This document shows positions 52,482 to 64,000 of a stretch of 64,000 nucleotides of DNA, piece after piece. The stretch spans positions 64,976,899-65,040,898 of the forward strand of contig CM051457.1 in NCBI GenBank assembly GCA_028274465.1. Direction: 5' to 3'. The position numbers and the translations under genes are program-made. Numbering within the stretch: the stretch's first letter is position 1; the number at the start of each line of letters is the position of its first letter. The notes beneath the pieces are model-generated. The model did no database searches. It saw only the letters and a list, made by a program, of their open reading frames with translations, and had not been told where the DNA came from. Source of the stretch: Plantago ovata (taxonomy: Eukaryota; Streptophyta; Magnoliopsida; Lamiales; Plantaginaceae).

Positions 52482-54406
52482 AACTCCCCAAACCGAACCT
52501 TTGCTTGTCCTCAAGCAACTAAGCTAGACTCTAATGCAAAAAAACAATGCAACACACAAAATGGAGTCTCATGCCAAATGACATGAACTAATCTATCGAG
52601 TCTATCAAAAACTTATGAACAATGACCTTACAAATTATAACATGGATATTGGTTGAAGAATGCCTCGATTGACTCATACACATTCACATATGCACTATGT
52701 TAAACAAGATAGTCTCTCGTAACATTCTCTACCTGGACCTAGTCAGTGACGACGTAATGAAACATGTTAAAATACGAATGGTTGCCCGTGCCTATGAAAC
52801 TGAGGACTTACTGCTGTTCACCAAGTTAAGACTTTCCCTCAAAGAGGTCGAACCAATACTGGCTCTCATCAAACGAAGGAGGGTTCCCTAAAAGATCACA
52901 CTCCCCTATTCTACCCATCTCTCAAGCAAAGTCATAAACTATCACCACTTCCTGAATGGCAGGACGAGGGTGGTCTAGAACAGATGACACTCAAACAAAC
53001 AAAAGACACATTTTACAACTCGATTACGAACATTACAAGAATTGAAAAACGAGACCAACACTTTGCTAAACTGCTTTTTGGCTTTCTTTGGACCCTTCTT
53101 TGCTTTTTTGGGGTCTTTTCTTTTTTTCTTTTTTCTTTTCCAGATTTTTTTCTTTCTCCTTGAATTTTTTCTTTTTTCTTTTTTTTCGATTTTTTTTTTC
53201 TTTTTTTGTATATAGCCAGCAGTAGCACAACGAAAAAGAAATTACAACGACTCACAAACGACCTCCCCAAACCTATTCGAAAAAGGAAAACAAACTCACA
53301 ACACTCAAAATCGAAAAACAAGTCATAATGATAATGACAGCATAACCCCCTTCCCAAACCTATTCGTTAGAATAGGTTTCAAACAAAGGATCACACAATC
53401 TCACACTAAATCCTTCCTAGGCATTTAGCAATCTCAAAGCAAGGTGAAGACTTGTTGCCTCTTAGGTACATAATTACACTGGAGAACAACCACAAGACTC
53501 TAACATGCATCATCTTATTATAAAGGCCTTCGTGAACCGCAGTAGAGAAAACACCACTAAGTGATGTCGAGACTACCAAGCTTAACTAAGTGTATATATA
53601 AATGTGACAAGCCAAGCGAGAAAAACCTCAAACAAATTCATAGAGATGAAATGCATGGTCAAAGGTCATAACTATTTAATCTACCCAATAAAAAACTTCA
53701 AAAAATTTGGCAATAAACTCCACATAAAAACATGCAAAACTATACTAGGATGAATGTAGTGTATGCAACTAAATACTAAGAAAGCAGTAAATGTGCAAAT
53801 GCAAATACAAACAAAGGGTTTCACGAGTTTATCATAAGCAAAACAAGTATAGAGATAGCCAGCGATAACCCCGCCCAAACCTGATCGTCGTCGCTCGTCC
53901 CGAACGTCGAAAGTGGATTTAAGGTGAGAGCTAACTTGTACCTGTAACCTATAGGACTCAAGGAAACTCGTGAGAAACCAAAACAGGTGATAAAAGAAGC
54001 AAAAAAGATTAATAATTTAACATAGAGGAAGAAAATCGGGTGTCCGGACGAAAATCCGGATACCGGGTTTCTGGACACCCGGGGCGAACTGCCCCAGGTG
54101 AGGGGCGATTCGCTTGGGGTGTCGAGAACACCCCAGGCGTTCTGGACTTGCCAGGCGAATCGCCCCAGGTGGGGGGCAGTTCGCCTGGCATCTCCAGACT
54201 CCTGGAGATGTCGTTTTTCTCCCAAAGACGCCAAATTACCATCTTAAAACTTATTTTATCACAAAAAACATACGAAAACATAAAATAAAACACAATGACA
54301 TGCTCAAAATAAATATGCATGCAATGCAAAAAGCAATAAAACTCCGGGTTGCCTCCCGGGTAGCGCCATTGTTTAAAGAGTCTCTGACTCGACTTCTTCT
54401 CGCTCT
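52482..54406 (-). other. 3' spacer of the 51278 element
   Basis: Non-coding. It holds the AGGA-loop stem at 52501-52518 next to the polypurine tract, a pyrimidine-rich tract at 53085-53215, a tetraloop hairpin at 53357-53378 (in element sense the loop is TAAC) and an internal palindrome array at about 54070-54195. In the elements at 4664 and 23986 an ORF lies in the corresponding place; here there is none. Confidence 0.75.
54070..54195 (-). repeat. Internal palindrome array of the 51278 element
   Basis: Units of the GGGGCG/CGCCCC and CCAGGCG/CGCCTGG type (for example CCAGGCGAATCGCC near 54151) lie between protease and spacer, the same relative place as 9035-9070 and 27998-28220. Confidence 0.8.
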
Positions 54407-55912
54407 TTAGTTCTTGTCCTTATGGGTACTAGACTTCCCCTTCATTGATCTCTTCCTCATACCTAGTACCTGAGAATGAGAATGTACATATACAGCAAGA
54501 CCAAAGTAGTTAATAGAATGAGAAGCATTGAAGTGAGGACTAGGATCAGATATGGCTCGCAACACATGTTGCTTGCCATCCACCTCGATGGTGCAAGTTC
54601 TTCGGTAGATGTCGATTACGGAGCGTAGCTTAGTCAAGAATGTTCGCCCCAATAGAACAACATCACCCATCCCAGGAGTATACGCCGGCATCACAACAAA
54701 GTTGGTGTATACAGAAGCTTCACCAATCTTAACCAATACGTTCTTCACAATGCCTTCGGGTCGTACAAAGGATCCATCCACAAGTTGCACAATAGCCTTC
54801 TGCTCCGAAAGCTTTCTAAGGCCACTCTTCTCAAACACATTCATAGGGAGCACATTCGAGTAAGATCCCGTATCTAGTGTAGCACGGACATCTTCAAGTT
54901 CACCAATCCCAACCTTAACATCGAAACTATCAGGAATTGGCTCGGGATCTTCTTGCTCCTCATCACTAACATTAAAACCAAGGTCCTTCTCTTCTTCCTT
55001 GGCTAGTGGGGGTTCACCATCCTTGCAACACTCACATTTAGCAACTTTCTTGATAGTGATCTCAACAGGAAGATCACCCACCAAAGTAATGGACATCGAC
55101 TTCTCAGTGTTGCTAGGAAACTTCCCTTGCTCCCTACTTGATCCACGGTCAATCAACTCTTGCATCTTTTGATGAGCAAGCCTAGTGCTTGCCTCCAACT
55201 GATCAAGTCTCGCCCTTGTCTTCTCCGAATCTTTTTCATAAGGCTTAAGAAAACCTTGGGTGGAATCGACTAATTTCTGTAATTTATCAAAGAGAGTAGC
55301 AGACTTGGATTGAGATGCTTCAGCAAGACTTCCACAGTGGTCATTTCCGTAGTTGCGATTACTTCGGTCTACCCAGTAAACACTATCATTGGCCAAATCA
55401 GACCTGCACATATGAGCCCCATGCCCATAGTTCTTGCATACCCGGCAAACTTCATTAGAGAGAGTTGTTCCAGCTGAGCTCTTGAGAACTTGCTTCATCT
55501 CATTGGCGAAGCACTCAAACCGATCCCCACTCACTCCATGCATTGGGATCTCCTTGTTTGGTGGAGCCTCAGGTCCACGCCTCCTAACCATTGCTCTTGG
55601 ATCCTTGAACTGAGATCCCTTAGCAAGCCTTTCAAAACACGCCCACATATCCTCGGCGGTCTCCTCCCAGATATTCCCACGGCATTGAAAATCCACCACT
55701 TGCTGATTCTCAAAAGTGAGTCCATTGTAGAAGTGTTGGACAAGATCCGAAAGCCCAAAACCATGGTGTGGGCACTTATCCATGAGGTCCTTGAACCTCT
55801 CCAAAGCAGTGTAGATGGTCTCATCATAGTCTTGCTTGAAACCACTGATTTGCGCCTTCAGCGCGGTAGTCAAAGTATGGGGAAAATATTTCTCCATAAA
55901 AGTAGAAAACAC
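54407..55912 (-). pseudogene. gag-pro: gag C-terminal part plus protease in one frame
   Basis: A 501-aa frame. It starts within the gag capsid-like domain (FSTFMEKYFPHTLTTALKAQ, CPHHGFGLSDLVQHFYNGL), continues to a CCHC zinc knuckle CRVCKNYGHGAHMC (about residues 158-171), a coiled coil (TRARLDQLEASTRLAHQKMQ) and a retropepsin domain (ATLDTGSYSNVLPMNVFE at about 340-357; VVLLGRTFLTKLRSVIDIYR). It shows that gag and protease form one polyprotein in this group. No RT follows. The N-terminal gag part is in a separate frame (55951-56289). Confidence 0.9.
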
Positions 55913-55950
55913 CTTGGCCCAGGTGTCTAGTGATCCGGCTTCTAGAGAGC

Positions 55951-56289
55951 CTAACCATGCCTTGGCTTTATCGCCAAGCCCTTCATTCTCAGCTCATCAT
56001 CCGTCACCTTCGTGCCCGGTCTTGGGAGTTGGTTGACGAAGTTATCGATATCATCCAAATACCCTATCACGTCTTCCCTAGCCAAGCCATAGAACCTCGG
56101 GAGTTGCTGGAACATGTGGTTTTTGATTTCCAAGTCACGAGTCGCAGGCGAAAGGACAATTGCTGGACCTTTCATTCGTTCTTTGTTAAGTTGAACCCAT
56201 GATTTCCACAGTGGACGACCATCACGGAACCTGAATATCTGTAACAGGAGTAACTCAAAACTGAAAATTAGTCCTGTTAGATGTCGCAA
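55951..56289 (-). pseudogene. gag: gag N-terminal part of the 51278 element
   Basis: It encodes WVQLNKERMKGPAIVLSPAT, LEIKNHMFQQLPRFYGLARE and DDIDNFVNQLPRPG, homologous to the gag N-terminal thirds at 10253-11227 and 25524-26540. The usual family N-terminus is not present; the frame opens with an unrelated short leader. It is a fossil. Confidence 0.8.
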
Positions 56290-56371
56290 AATTCTGGAAA
56301 CAAATTAACTACTAACTCTGAGAATTGAAAGTTGAAACTATTAATAAGCTAAAGAGAAAAAAGGAGTATAG

Positions 56372-56389
56372 TCCCCGACAACGGCGCCA
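56372..56389 (-). other. Primer binding site, tRNA-Asp type
   Basis: The minus strand reads TGGCGCCGTTGTCGGGGA, three bases after the LTR end, identical to the site at 50736 of the element it inserted into. Confidence 0.88.
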
Positions 56390-56392
56390 ATT

Positions 56393-57596
56393 TGATGAAC
56401 GAGATTGTCAGACTCAATTAATCAAATAAATTTATTTTTAGCCAAAGGAAATTCACAACTACAATGAAAACCAAGGCATGTAGTGTAGAAGTAAAATAAC
56501 CTCGAGTGTCGATCTCTAAGGACTATAACTAGCTTTATCAAATTTAACTTAAACTATAAATCAAAAATCAAGCAAAGCACAGATTTTTTTTATCAATATG
56601 ATGGAAGTTAGTGATAGTATGATCATTCAAAGCAACGGATAATAATCATGAATGAAGTACTTGAAGTTTGTATAGAGATCTATGATCATGAATTGTCCTA
56701 TGTGTTCCTTTCAATTCAACACAACGAAGATAGATGGCTTAGATAGATCAAAGAAATAAAACAATAAATCAAGTCTTAAACGCGCGAAGCCACTCATGCA
56801 TAATCAAGAACCCTAGCTAAGAAATCACATACTATCACCAACGATAGATTTAGCTACTCATATTGCAATCAACAAGAATCAAAGCAAAATTGAATGAAAA
56901 CATGTGGAATGAAATAAATAAAAGCAGAAAAATCGTGAGATACAAGTTACCAACGAAGGGTGTCAATCTCCGATGAATTGCTAATTCACAAGCAAGAATC
57001 GAAAATCAGAGATGTCCAATCTCTATGCTAAAGCTTCAAAATCAATAAGAAAAAGTGTCTTCTATGCTAATAATTCCCAGAACAGGCTCTGGAGAATTTG
57101 TCTCTCAAAATACTGTGAAAAGGTCTGAAAAATGTAGAAAAGTAGGCAAACTAATATAGATGTCGGAAAATCCCAGGCGAACCTCCCCAGGTGCCGGGCG
57201 ATTCGCCTGGTGTGGGGCGAATCGCCCCAAGTCCCGGGCGGTTCGCCTGGGACTTCCAGACTGGCGAGAGCGAGTTTTTTGGTCTTCTTTTCCTTTTCGG
57301 ACTCGGATTTTGCCTTCTAGTGACCTTTAAGCCTTGAAACTCGTCCCCTAGGCCTCAAATCTCATCCGGAACCTTCTAGATACACCACGAATGTCCTCGA
57401 AACACCAAAACTTCATCCTCTTCATCAATATTGCCCATAAACATACGTGTTTTTACCTAAAACCTGAAAAATACAAAGTTAAGGGAAACGTGACACTATT
57501 CTAATAAAATGCACTAAAATATAAGCTAAATTAACCTAGAGGATAGCTAAATTGGTGAAAAAGACTCGAATGAAAGTGTAAAATACACGTTCATCA
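56393..57596 (-). mobile_element. 5' LTR (1204 bp)
   Basis: It has the same length and layout as 51278-52481. Palindromes lie at about 57174-57255, and a weaker TATA-like stretch near 57151. Confidence 0.93.
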
Positions 57597-57601
57597 CTTA
57601 A

Positions 57602-58238
57602 AAGGCGGATAGTTGAATTTACTCAGCGGAGAGGAGAAAGGTTTTGTGATGCTCTAGAAAGATTTGATCTTTACAAGAGCGAATGTCCACATCATCGGTT
57701 GAGTGAGTATGAGTTGATCACATGCTTTTACAAGGGGTTGGAAGAAGATTTACAATTGATTATAGATGGTGCATGTGATGGTATGGAGAATTACACTTTT
57801 TCCAAGATTAATGAAGTTTTTGGGAAGCTCCTTGTCGCTACACACAACCGTGCTCCTATGCCACCAGTGGATTATTCAAGAATGTATCAAGTGCCCAAGC
57901 CTGTTTCCATAAGCTCCTATGATGACAACTTTGACTACAAGGTGAAGACATTCTTGGGGGAGAATGTTACATATTCTGTCTATGAGGCCGTAGAGTCGCA
58001 AGCTCAATGCGTAGAGGAATGTTTCTCTGGTGAAGAAGAGGAAGTGTTGTCAACTTTGATGAAGGTTTGGGGTGATGTACTCGAAATAGCGGGCGAATAC
58101 CAAGAAGATTTCGATACAAGAATGGAGAGTGTGTATGAAGTTTTGGGAGAATCTGAGGTTATGCTCGAGTCACTAGAAGAGGAGATGATTGAAAAAGAGG
58201 TATTTGAATACAGAGAGCATCTAGAAACTGCAGAAAAC
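57602..58238 (+). pseudogene. gag: Athila-like gag, downstream part
   Basis: It resumes the gag interrupted at 51277, with FCDALERFDLYKSECPHHRL, LITCFYKGLEEDLQLIIDGA and FGKLLVATHNRAP, i.e. the C-terminal half of the retrotransposon gag domain. An acidic region follows. It is cut at 58238 by the Copia LTR. It is a fossil. Confidence 0.82.
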
Positions 58239-60255
58239 TGTAAGAAAATACGGTCCGAGTTACCCCTAGGGTATGCAGCGGAATTTCAAAAATTTTCTTA
58301 ACATGCAGGTTAATTGATCATGTATATAGCATATATATTAAACACGCCAATTAGAAGACTTACAATACTCCAAAAGCAAGCACAGGTACCAAGTCTTCGT
58401 AATAGTTCGGTGAATCTTCTCCTTCGTCGAAGTCGAAGATATCTGCAATACTTTGATTATCTGCAAGACAATAAAAGTTAGTTTCCAGCTCCTTGAACCT
58501 GAACCTTGGTATCCACGGATGAACAGATTATTGGAAAGAATGCTAGGATATTCTTTGTGTGGCCAAGAAGATGGGGCGGCGTTTTTCCTCCGGTAGGGTG
58601 GCGCGCGCGTGGCTTGGGAGAGGTAGGGGAGAGCTTTTATTTTCTCTAAGAAACTGGTAGAATGAATGATCTAAAAGTTAATCATCAAAGCTCTCTAATA
58701 GTCTACTATATATAGTAGTCAATAGAAGCCTAAAGAATAATCAATTAGACTTCATAAAGGAATAAGAATCTATTTCTTATCGCACTAGGAAACCAATTCA
58801 AGTCTAGATTCATTCCCAATCAAATTAAAACTCAATCAGGAAAATCTAAGTTATCCCTTGACATCTAATAGAGGAAAGAGTCGAACTCCTTCCCCTACTC
58901 CAGCTGCGCGCGCACGTCATAGGGTGGTTAGATGGGTCCCGATTTTGGGACCCACTTATAATTCTAAGGCAATTCAAACTCCAAGTAGATTTTGCCCATG
59001 TGCATATATTAATTCTAAATTAACATATCCTTTCAAATCAAACCTCTATTATATTTCTAAAATATAATCTTTAATTGTATTTACATAAAATACAATTAAT
59101 CAGCCAATTCAATTAATAATTCCAAATCATTAATTGAGCCACAATTTATTATAATTAATTCCAAATCAATTATAATCCATCAATCACAATTAATTCTAAA
59201 TTAATTGCGATTCCATCTTCAATGATATTCGGATAAGCTGAATCACCACATAGTGTGACCCATAAGGCCTCATTGTATTAAGCAAGTCCTAGACTAGGCA
59301 AAATGGAATTCGTAGACGGTTCCATTTGCAATATTAATACATGAGGACGTTTGAGAGGTTTCTCAAAGCAAACCCTTTCGTTGTGAAGTCTGTTGCGCTC
59401 AACGCGGCGATGGTAACGTCCCTTCGTCTGACTGACTCGAATGCATCTAGGATCGATGAAGTGTCTATCCCAATAATAATATTGATACGCTGGCCAGCGG
59501 TTTTACCAATCACAACTATGAACGACTATGAGCAGTGCTCTCTTGTGCTACACATGAGAGATGAATCCTTCACAGAATCACTTATCATCCCCATTTCTAT
59601 GTAGCCATAATCCTGTATCGTGTCTTGGGTCAACTTCTTATTCAGAGCTGACATCGACGGGTCCACCAAGGATATGGGGCAACAAATGTGATGATAAAGT
59701 CCCTAAGTCCAAAGGACGACTGGCATCACTTCGACAACTTTCCGGTTCCCATAGACACTTCGGTGTAGAGTATACATCGATGGGAGTTTCCGGTGGGTAC
59801 TTCAATTGTTCGGTAATCACCCTTCGAACAACTATGCGGAGTTATCGGAACGTTTCTTGATTGTCCAACAATTCTTTCCGTGGCCGTGGGATCGTCTCAC
59901 ACTTGCTCTAACAAGTATGACCTCCACGCATACTAGTCTCAGCTGGTTCATTCAAACCCCTACATCCGAGATGAACCTCGACTAGGGAGAGTTTGGGATA
60001 GATGATAACTCACATAGCTCCCACTATCTATGTGATCGGTCATCTATCCGAGAGGACATGTTTAATATCAATACAGACAGGAATAGAGATATGACATGTT
60101 GTATGCCTGGTGTAATATAAATATGAAACCGATACTCAATAGTCAAACAACAAACATATATTATATTACGTTGACCTCTGTAATAGTACATATATGCCCT
60201 TAATAAGGGCTGCATGCCCTTAATAAAGACTGTCTCTAGGACATATACACTATCA
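58239..60255 (-). mobile_element. Copia 3' LTR (2017 bp)
   Basis: TG and CA ends are as above. It is AT-rich with homology along its length to 46785-48798. The start of the LTR in element sense carries ATGTCCTAGAGACAG beside a short direct repeat 'tgcccttaataa' (60193-60232). Confidence 0.92.
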
Positions 60256-60269
60256 ATCTCCCACTTGGA

Positions 60270-61246
60270 CTAGAGCCAGTCACCTTTATGCTTAATACCT
60301 AGAGTAGCATAATGTCTTAAGTGAACATCCACTGATAAAACCTTGGTGAAAGGATCTGCCACGTTGTCCGTGGTAGAGACACGTTCTATACTAACTTCTC
60401 CTCTATCAATAATCTCACGTATAACGTGATACTTTCTAAGTACATGTTTGTTCTTGTTTGTAGATCTAGGCTCCTTGGCTTGAGCGACGGAGCCCGTGTT
60501 GTCACAATAAATCGTTATTGAAATAGGAGCAGGAACAACCCTCAATTCCTTCAAGAACTCTGAAATCCAGACAGCTACTTTCGATGCTTCTGATGCAGCA
60601 ATGTACTCGGCTTCTGTGGATGAGTCAGCAACCGTGGATTGCTTAGAACTCTTCCAACAGATAGCTCCTCCGTTTAATTTGAATACGTATCCTGTCTGTG
60701 ACTTAAAGTCATCAGGATCTGATTTAAATGCAGCGTCGACATACCCAGACATCTTTAATTCTGGTTCTCCACCAAACACCAAGAACATCTCTTTAGTCCG
60801 TCGAAGGTACTTAAGAATGTTCTTTACAGCAATCCAGTGAGGTACTCCTGGATTCTGTTGGTGTCGATAAGTGACACTAAGCGCATATGCCACATCGGGC
60901 CTTGTGCAATTCATTGCATACATTATAGATGCACACGACTCATTGCATTTCTTTCTTCATCAGTTTTAGGACCATCCTTAACCGATAAGACAATCCCATG
61001 CCTAGCTGGGAGAAAGCCTCTCTTTGAGTCGTCCATCTTATAACGCTTCAGTATTTTGTCGATGTAGGTGGACTGTGTCAATCCTAACATCCTCTTGGAT
61101 CTATCTCTATAGATCTTGATCCCTAGCATGTAGTTCGCTTCACCCAAGTCCTTCATTGAGAAGGTACTTGATAACCAAACTTTAGTCTCTTCTAGCATAG
61201 AGACATTGTTTCCCATGATCAAAATGTCATCAACATAGATGATCAT
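60270..61246 (-). pseudogene. pol: Copia RT end and RNase H
   Basis: The upstream frame (60923-61246) starts MIIYVDDILIMGNN, the RT catalytic motif, and continues STFSMKDLGEANYMLGIKIY and RMLGLTQSTYIDKILKRYKM. The next (60270-60923) gives MYAMNCTRPDVAYALSVTYR, RNase H blocks SGYVDAAFKSDPDDFKSQTG, STEAEYIAASEASKVAVWIS, YCDNTGSVAQAKEPRSTNKN and the end VSTTDNVADPFTKVLSVDVH. It is a fossil with about one break here. Confidence 0.92.
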
Positions 61247-61300
61247 GAAAACGACTCCCTTGTCGCTGTGACTAGTGTAGACACAGGGATCTTCTTTGCT

Positions 61301-62071
61301 TCAGACGAAGTCAAATGATTTGACAGCTTCATCAAAGCGGATATTCCAGTTCCTAGACGCTTGCTTTAGCCCATAGATGGATCTCTGTAATTTGCATACA
61401 GCAGTTGGCCTGGTTTTACTAATAAAACCTTCCGGCTGTACCATATCGACCTCTTCCTCAAGGTTGCCATTGAGGAAGGCAGTCTTTACATCCATCTGCC
61501 AGATCTCATAATCATAGTAGGCAGCTATCGCAAGTAGAATTCGAATGGACTTCAATATTGCTACCGGTGAAAAGGTTTCATCGTAATCGATGCCATACCT
61601 TTGCGTGTAGCCTTTCGCCACAAGTCTAGCCTTGTGCGTTTGTACCTTTCCATCGGCATCTATCTTTCGTTTAAAGACCCATTTGCACCCAATAGGTCTA
61701 ACCCCTTGGGGCAAGTCTACCAAGCTCCAAACTTGGTTCAGGTACATGGAGTCCATTTCCAATTCCATGGCTTCTTGCCATTTGTCTGAGTTAATATCAA
61801 TTATTGCCTCTTTGTAGGTCTCGGGATCTTCCCGATCTGATAAGCCGACTTCAAGTTCACTGATGTCTTCTATCATAAGGCTTTGCTTCTGAGGTCCTTT
61901 TAGGATCCTCTTCGACCTACGAAGCTCGACTGGTGCTTCAGTCGGCGTTTCTGGTGCTTTTCTTTTCTGGCTTCGTGTAACACGAACATTATCAGTGGGC
62001 ACTGATGCAGCCGGTCGCGTGTTGCGACCCCGTTCCCTTGCGGGAGGTTGCTCTTGTGCAACTTGTTGCAC
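61301..62071 (-). pseudogene. pol: Copia RT N-terminal part with linker
   Basis: A basic linker (RRSKRILKGPQKQSLMIEDI) is followed by RT blocks YLNQVWSLVDLPQGVRPIGC, KWVFKRKIDADGKVQTHKAR, YGIDYDETFSPVAILKSIRI, WQMDVKTAFLNGNLEEEVDM and CKLQRSIYGLKQASRNWNIR. It is a fossil. Confidence 0.92.
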
Positions 62072-62091
62072 AGGTTGATTGACAACGGGTT

Positions 62092-63093
62092 CTATTGGTG
62101 TGGTTTCAATGTTGATCTAATCACAGGACTCCCACTGACTATGACATGCCTAGCAAGTGTCATATCATTAACCTTGTCTGCTTCGAAAGCTCCCACTAAA
62201 CTTGAGTCCAAATCATAAGATTTAGAGAACTCATGTTCGCGCGTGTCAAAGTCTTGAATTTCTTCAAGTTCTATCATATCATCTAACCTCTCTTCTTCGA
62301 CGTATACTGCTTCTAAAAACTTGACGTTTCTAGATACTATCAACTTGTGATCTTCAGCATGATAGAATTCATAGCCTCTCGTCTGACGAGGATAGCCTAT
62401 GAAATATACTTTGACACCCTTGACATCTAACTTATCAGTGAGCAACAATTTGACTATCGCAGGACAGCCCCATGGTCTAAGATATCCCAGTGAGGGCTTC
62501 TTTCCTTTCCATAACTCATAAGGAGTTTTCTCCACTGATTTAGATGGTACACGATTCAGAATGTAGATTGCAGTTTGTAGCGCATATCCCCATAGATATT
62601 TTGGAAGAGTTGAGAATCCAATCATTGATCTCAGCATGTCTAACAGGGTTTGATTCCTTCTCTCAGACACACCATTTAATTGTTGTGTTCCAGGAGGGGT
62701 CCATTGCGATTGAATTCCATTCTCCTTCAAGTAGTCGATAAATTCTTCACTAAGATATTCACCTCCTCGATCTGATCGAAGAGTGACTATCTTTAGGTTC
62801 AATTCATTCTCGACCTCATTCCTAAACTCCTTGAATTTCCCAAAGGTCTCCGATTTATTATTCATAAGATAAATATATCCATACCTTGAGAAATCGATAG
62901 TAAAGGTATCAAAGTAAGGATAACCTCCACGTGTTTGGACTTTAAAAGGTCCACATACATCGGTATGTATGAGCTCTAAGCAGCGAGTGGCACGAACACC
63001 TTGTCCAACAAAAGGTTTTTTCGTCATCTTACCCTTAACACATGATTCGCATGTACCATATGATTCAAAATCAAATGGTTCTAAGTAGTCCAA
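62092..63093 (-). pseudogene. pol: Copia integrase
   Basis: This frame of 333 aa contains the integrase core with the D,D(35)E-type acidic residues in [28 protein letters not shown] and [18 protein letters not shown], then [40 protein letters not shown] and the C-terminal [15 protein letters not shown]. It is a fossil; the core region reads through. Confidence 0.92.
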
Positions 63094-63105
63094 CTTCCTT
63101 AGTCT

Positions 63106-63591
63106 TTAAATCCGTGTTTCATTGATATGGCCTAGGCGACAATGCCATAGATAGGATGGATTATTTTTCCTACTTGAAGACGGTTGTTTGTTATGTATTT
63201 GAAATGAAGGTAGACTACTTTGCAAAATATATAAACCATTCACTAAGCGAGCATTTCCATAATACTGGTCATTTAATGAAAAATAACAAGTATTATTAGC
63301 AAATCGAAAGGAAAAACCCAAATTGTCCAACAATGGAATGGAAATAATATTTCTGACAATGGAAGGAACAAAATAAACGTTATCAAGTTCTAAACATTGT
63401 CCTTAAGGTAAATCTATCTTGCAGCGTCCAAGGCGTTTGGCTTCAACTGGATTGTCGTTCCCAACATGCAAGTCGATTTCACCTTGCTCGACTAGCCTGT
63501 GATCAATTAGCCCCTGCACATTATTACAAATGTGTGAGCCACAGGCTGTATCTAATACCCAACCATTGGAGTCAAAAGTAGTCATGTTCAT
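63106..63591 (-). pseudogene. pol: Copia GAG-pre-integrase and protease pieces
   Basis: 63106-63333 carries NNPSYLWHCRLGHINETRI, the His/Cys part of the GAG-pre-integrase zinc-binding domain. 63403-63591 carries NGWVLDTACGSHICNNVQGL, a Copia protease-type motif. It is cut at 63591 by the LTR. It is a fossil. Confidence 0.85.
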
Positions 63592-64000
63592 TGATGATGT
63601 CGTTTTTCACCAATTAAATTTGTTTAAAAGCCAAAGAACACTTATCACTACACAAACTAGAGTGCAATGGCAAGTTTTCCCCGAGTGTCGTTCTCTCGGG
63701 ACCTAACGTGGCTTTGTTTGTGGTTGTTGCTAGTTATTTCAGACAACGAGTTCAAGTGTTTATGGAATTGTTTTCTTAGAACAAAGCAACGAGAAATCAG
63801 ATTGTTGTAATCAAGTTTGGAAAGCGGTTGGTGGTAGAAATCAAATACACATGCATGGGTTACGAATATGCTCACAAGTTCAGTGCGTAAAACCTTCGAT
63901 CAAGTCTGCTAAGCAACTCGTCTAGGTAACTTTCAAGACACACATCATAAAATACCACTATCAATACTTTAGAGGTGCTTGTCACTAACACCATTTATCT
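63592..64000 (-). mobile_element. LTR (partial), minus orientation, leaves the window
   Basis: It begins TGATGATGTCGTTTTTCACC and matches the reverse complement of the 3' end of the 23986-family LTRs, including CCCGAG/CTCGGG and the region down to the 'cacaagttcagtgcgtaaaacc' block. It is close to that family, so fairly young. It inserted into Copia protease sequence. The other end is outside the window. Confidence 0.88.

Larger units (their letters stand above)
51273..57601 (-). mobile_element. Small gag-protease element (6.3 kb, TSD CTTAA)
   Basis: A minus-strand element lies at 51278-57596 between perfect CTTAA repeats (51273-51277 and 57597-57601). It has 5' LTR 56393-57596, primer site 56372-56389, gag and protease (54407-56289), a palindrome array (about 54070-54195), a 3' spacer with hairpins and pyrimidine tract, a polypurine tract and 3' LTR 51278-52481. 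Both LTRs are 1204 bp and a few percent different by eye. It has no RT and no central ORF at all, the smallest layout in the window. The gag N-terminal part is shortened. There is about one break in gag. Confidence 0.93.
58239..63591 (-). mobile_element. Ty1/Copia element, 3' part (2-kb LTR family)
   Basis: A minus-strand Copia with 3' LTR 58239-60255 (TGTAAGAAAATACGG to ACACTATCA), polypurine tract CAAGTGGGAGAT (60256-60267), RNase H and RT (60270-62071), integrase (62092-63093) and GAG-pre-integrase and protease pieces (63106-63591). It is then cut by the LTR at 63592. It inserted into Athila-like gag. It shares its LTR family with 46785-48798 and the old Copia. It is broken, with about five breaks in the visible part. 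Confidence 0.92.

Noticed and set aside
1-64000. tRNA, rRNA, organelle-derived segments and host exons
   Set aside because: I looked for tRNA-like cloverleaf boxes, rRNA cores and intact non-TE ORFs and found none; all long frames trace to retroelements.

Overview
This window is heterochromatin-like plant DNA made almost wholly of nested retroelements. I find no host gene, tRNA, rRNA or organellar sequence. The plant origin is inferred from four things: Ty3/gypsy elements with a tRNA-Asp-type primer site (TGGCGCCGTTGCCGGGGA, as in Athila relatives), gag-protease elements carrying a 'putative plant transposon protein' ORF, a gene with the plant 'gypsy type transposon' domain (PF04195-like), and Copia elements with plant-type RT/RNase H. 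A large-genome angiosperm, probably a eudicot, is the best guess; I cannot name the species.

Left third (1-18098). A decayed minus-strand gene with a PF04195-like domain (12666-16144, with outlying pieces at 2777-3091 and 4408-4663) is split by gag-protease elements that lack reverse transcriptase. These are a partial one (893-2776, itself hit by the LTR at 1-892), a solo LTR (3097-4402, TSD AGTAC) and a complete young one (4664-12660, TSD GCTCC). Another solo LTR lies at 17114-18098.

Middle (18099-45513). The 3' end of an old plus-strand Copia (RT/RNase H remnant, then an LTR at 18985-20649 resuming at 45071-45513) was split by a minus-strand SIRE-like Copia (20650-45070, TSD GAAAC). That element carries a very long accessory ORF region after RNase H. 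The accessory region was in turn split by an 11.2 kb plus-strand gag-protease element (23986-35192, TSD GCCAT) with three LTRs and a separate plant-transposon-protein ORF.

Right third (45514-64000). An L1-type LINE (minus) is broken by the old Copia, by a solo Copia LTR (46785-48798, TSD CTTCA) and by an LTR fragment (49047-49360). That fragment is cut by a plus-strand Athila-like element (from 49361). The gag of the Athila-like element holds a small gag-protease element (51278-57596, TSD CTTAA) and a Copia (58239 onward), which is itself cut by an LTR at 63592.

The feature most worth attention is a layered set of inverted repeats shared by the gag-protease elements. The first layer is short arrays of 7+3+7 palindromes whose arms differ between subfamilies but stay complementary. 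In the minus-strand subfamilies these arrays sit just upstream of the TATA box. The second layer is larger hairpins with matched changes in both arms. The third is tetraloop hairpins of constant stem and variable loop, followed by TGGGGAGG or a near variant. The fourth is an AGGA-loop stem next to the polypurine tract. The central ORF differs or is missing between subfamilies while this scaffold is kept, so these look like modular non-autonomous elements that keep cis-acting structure and exchange cargo.
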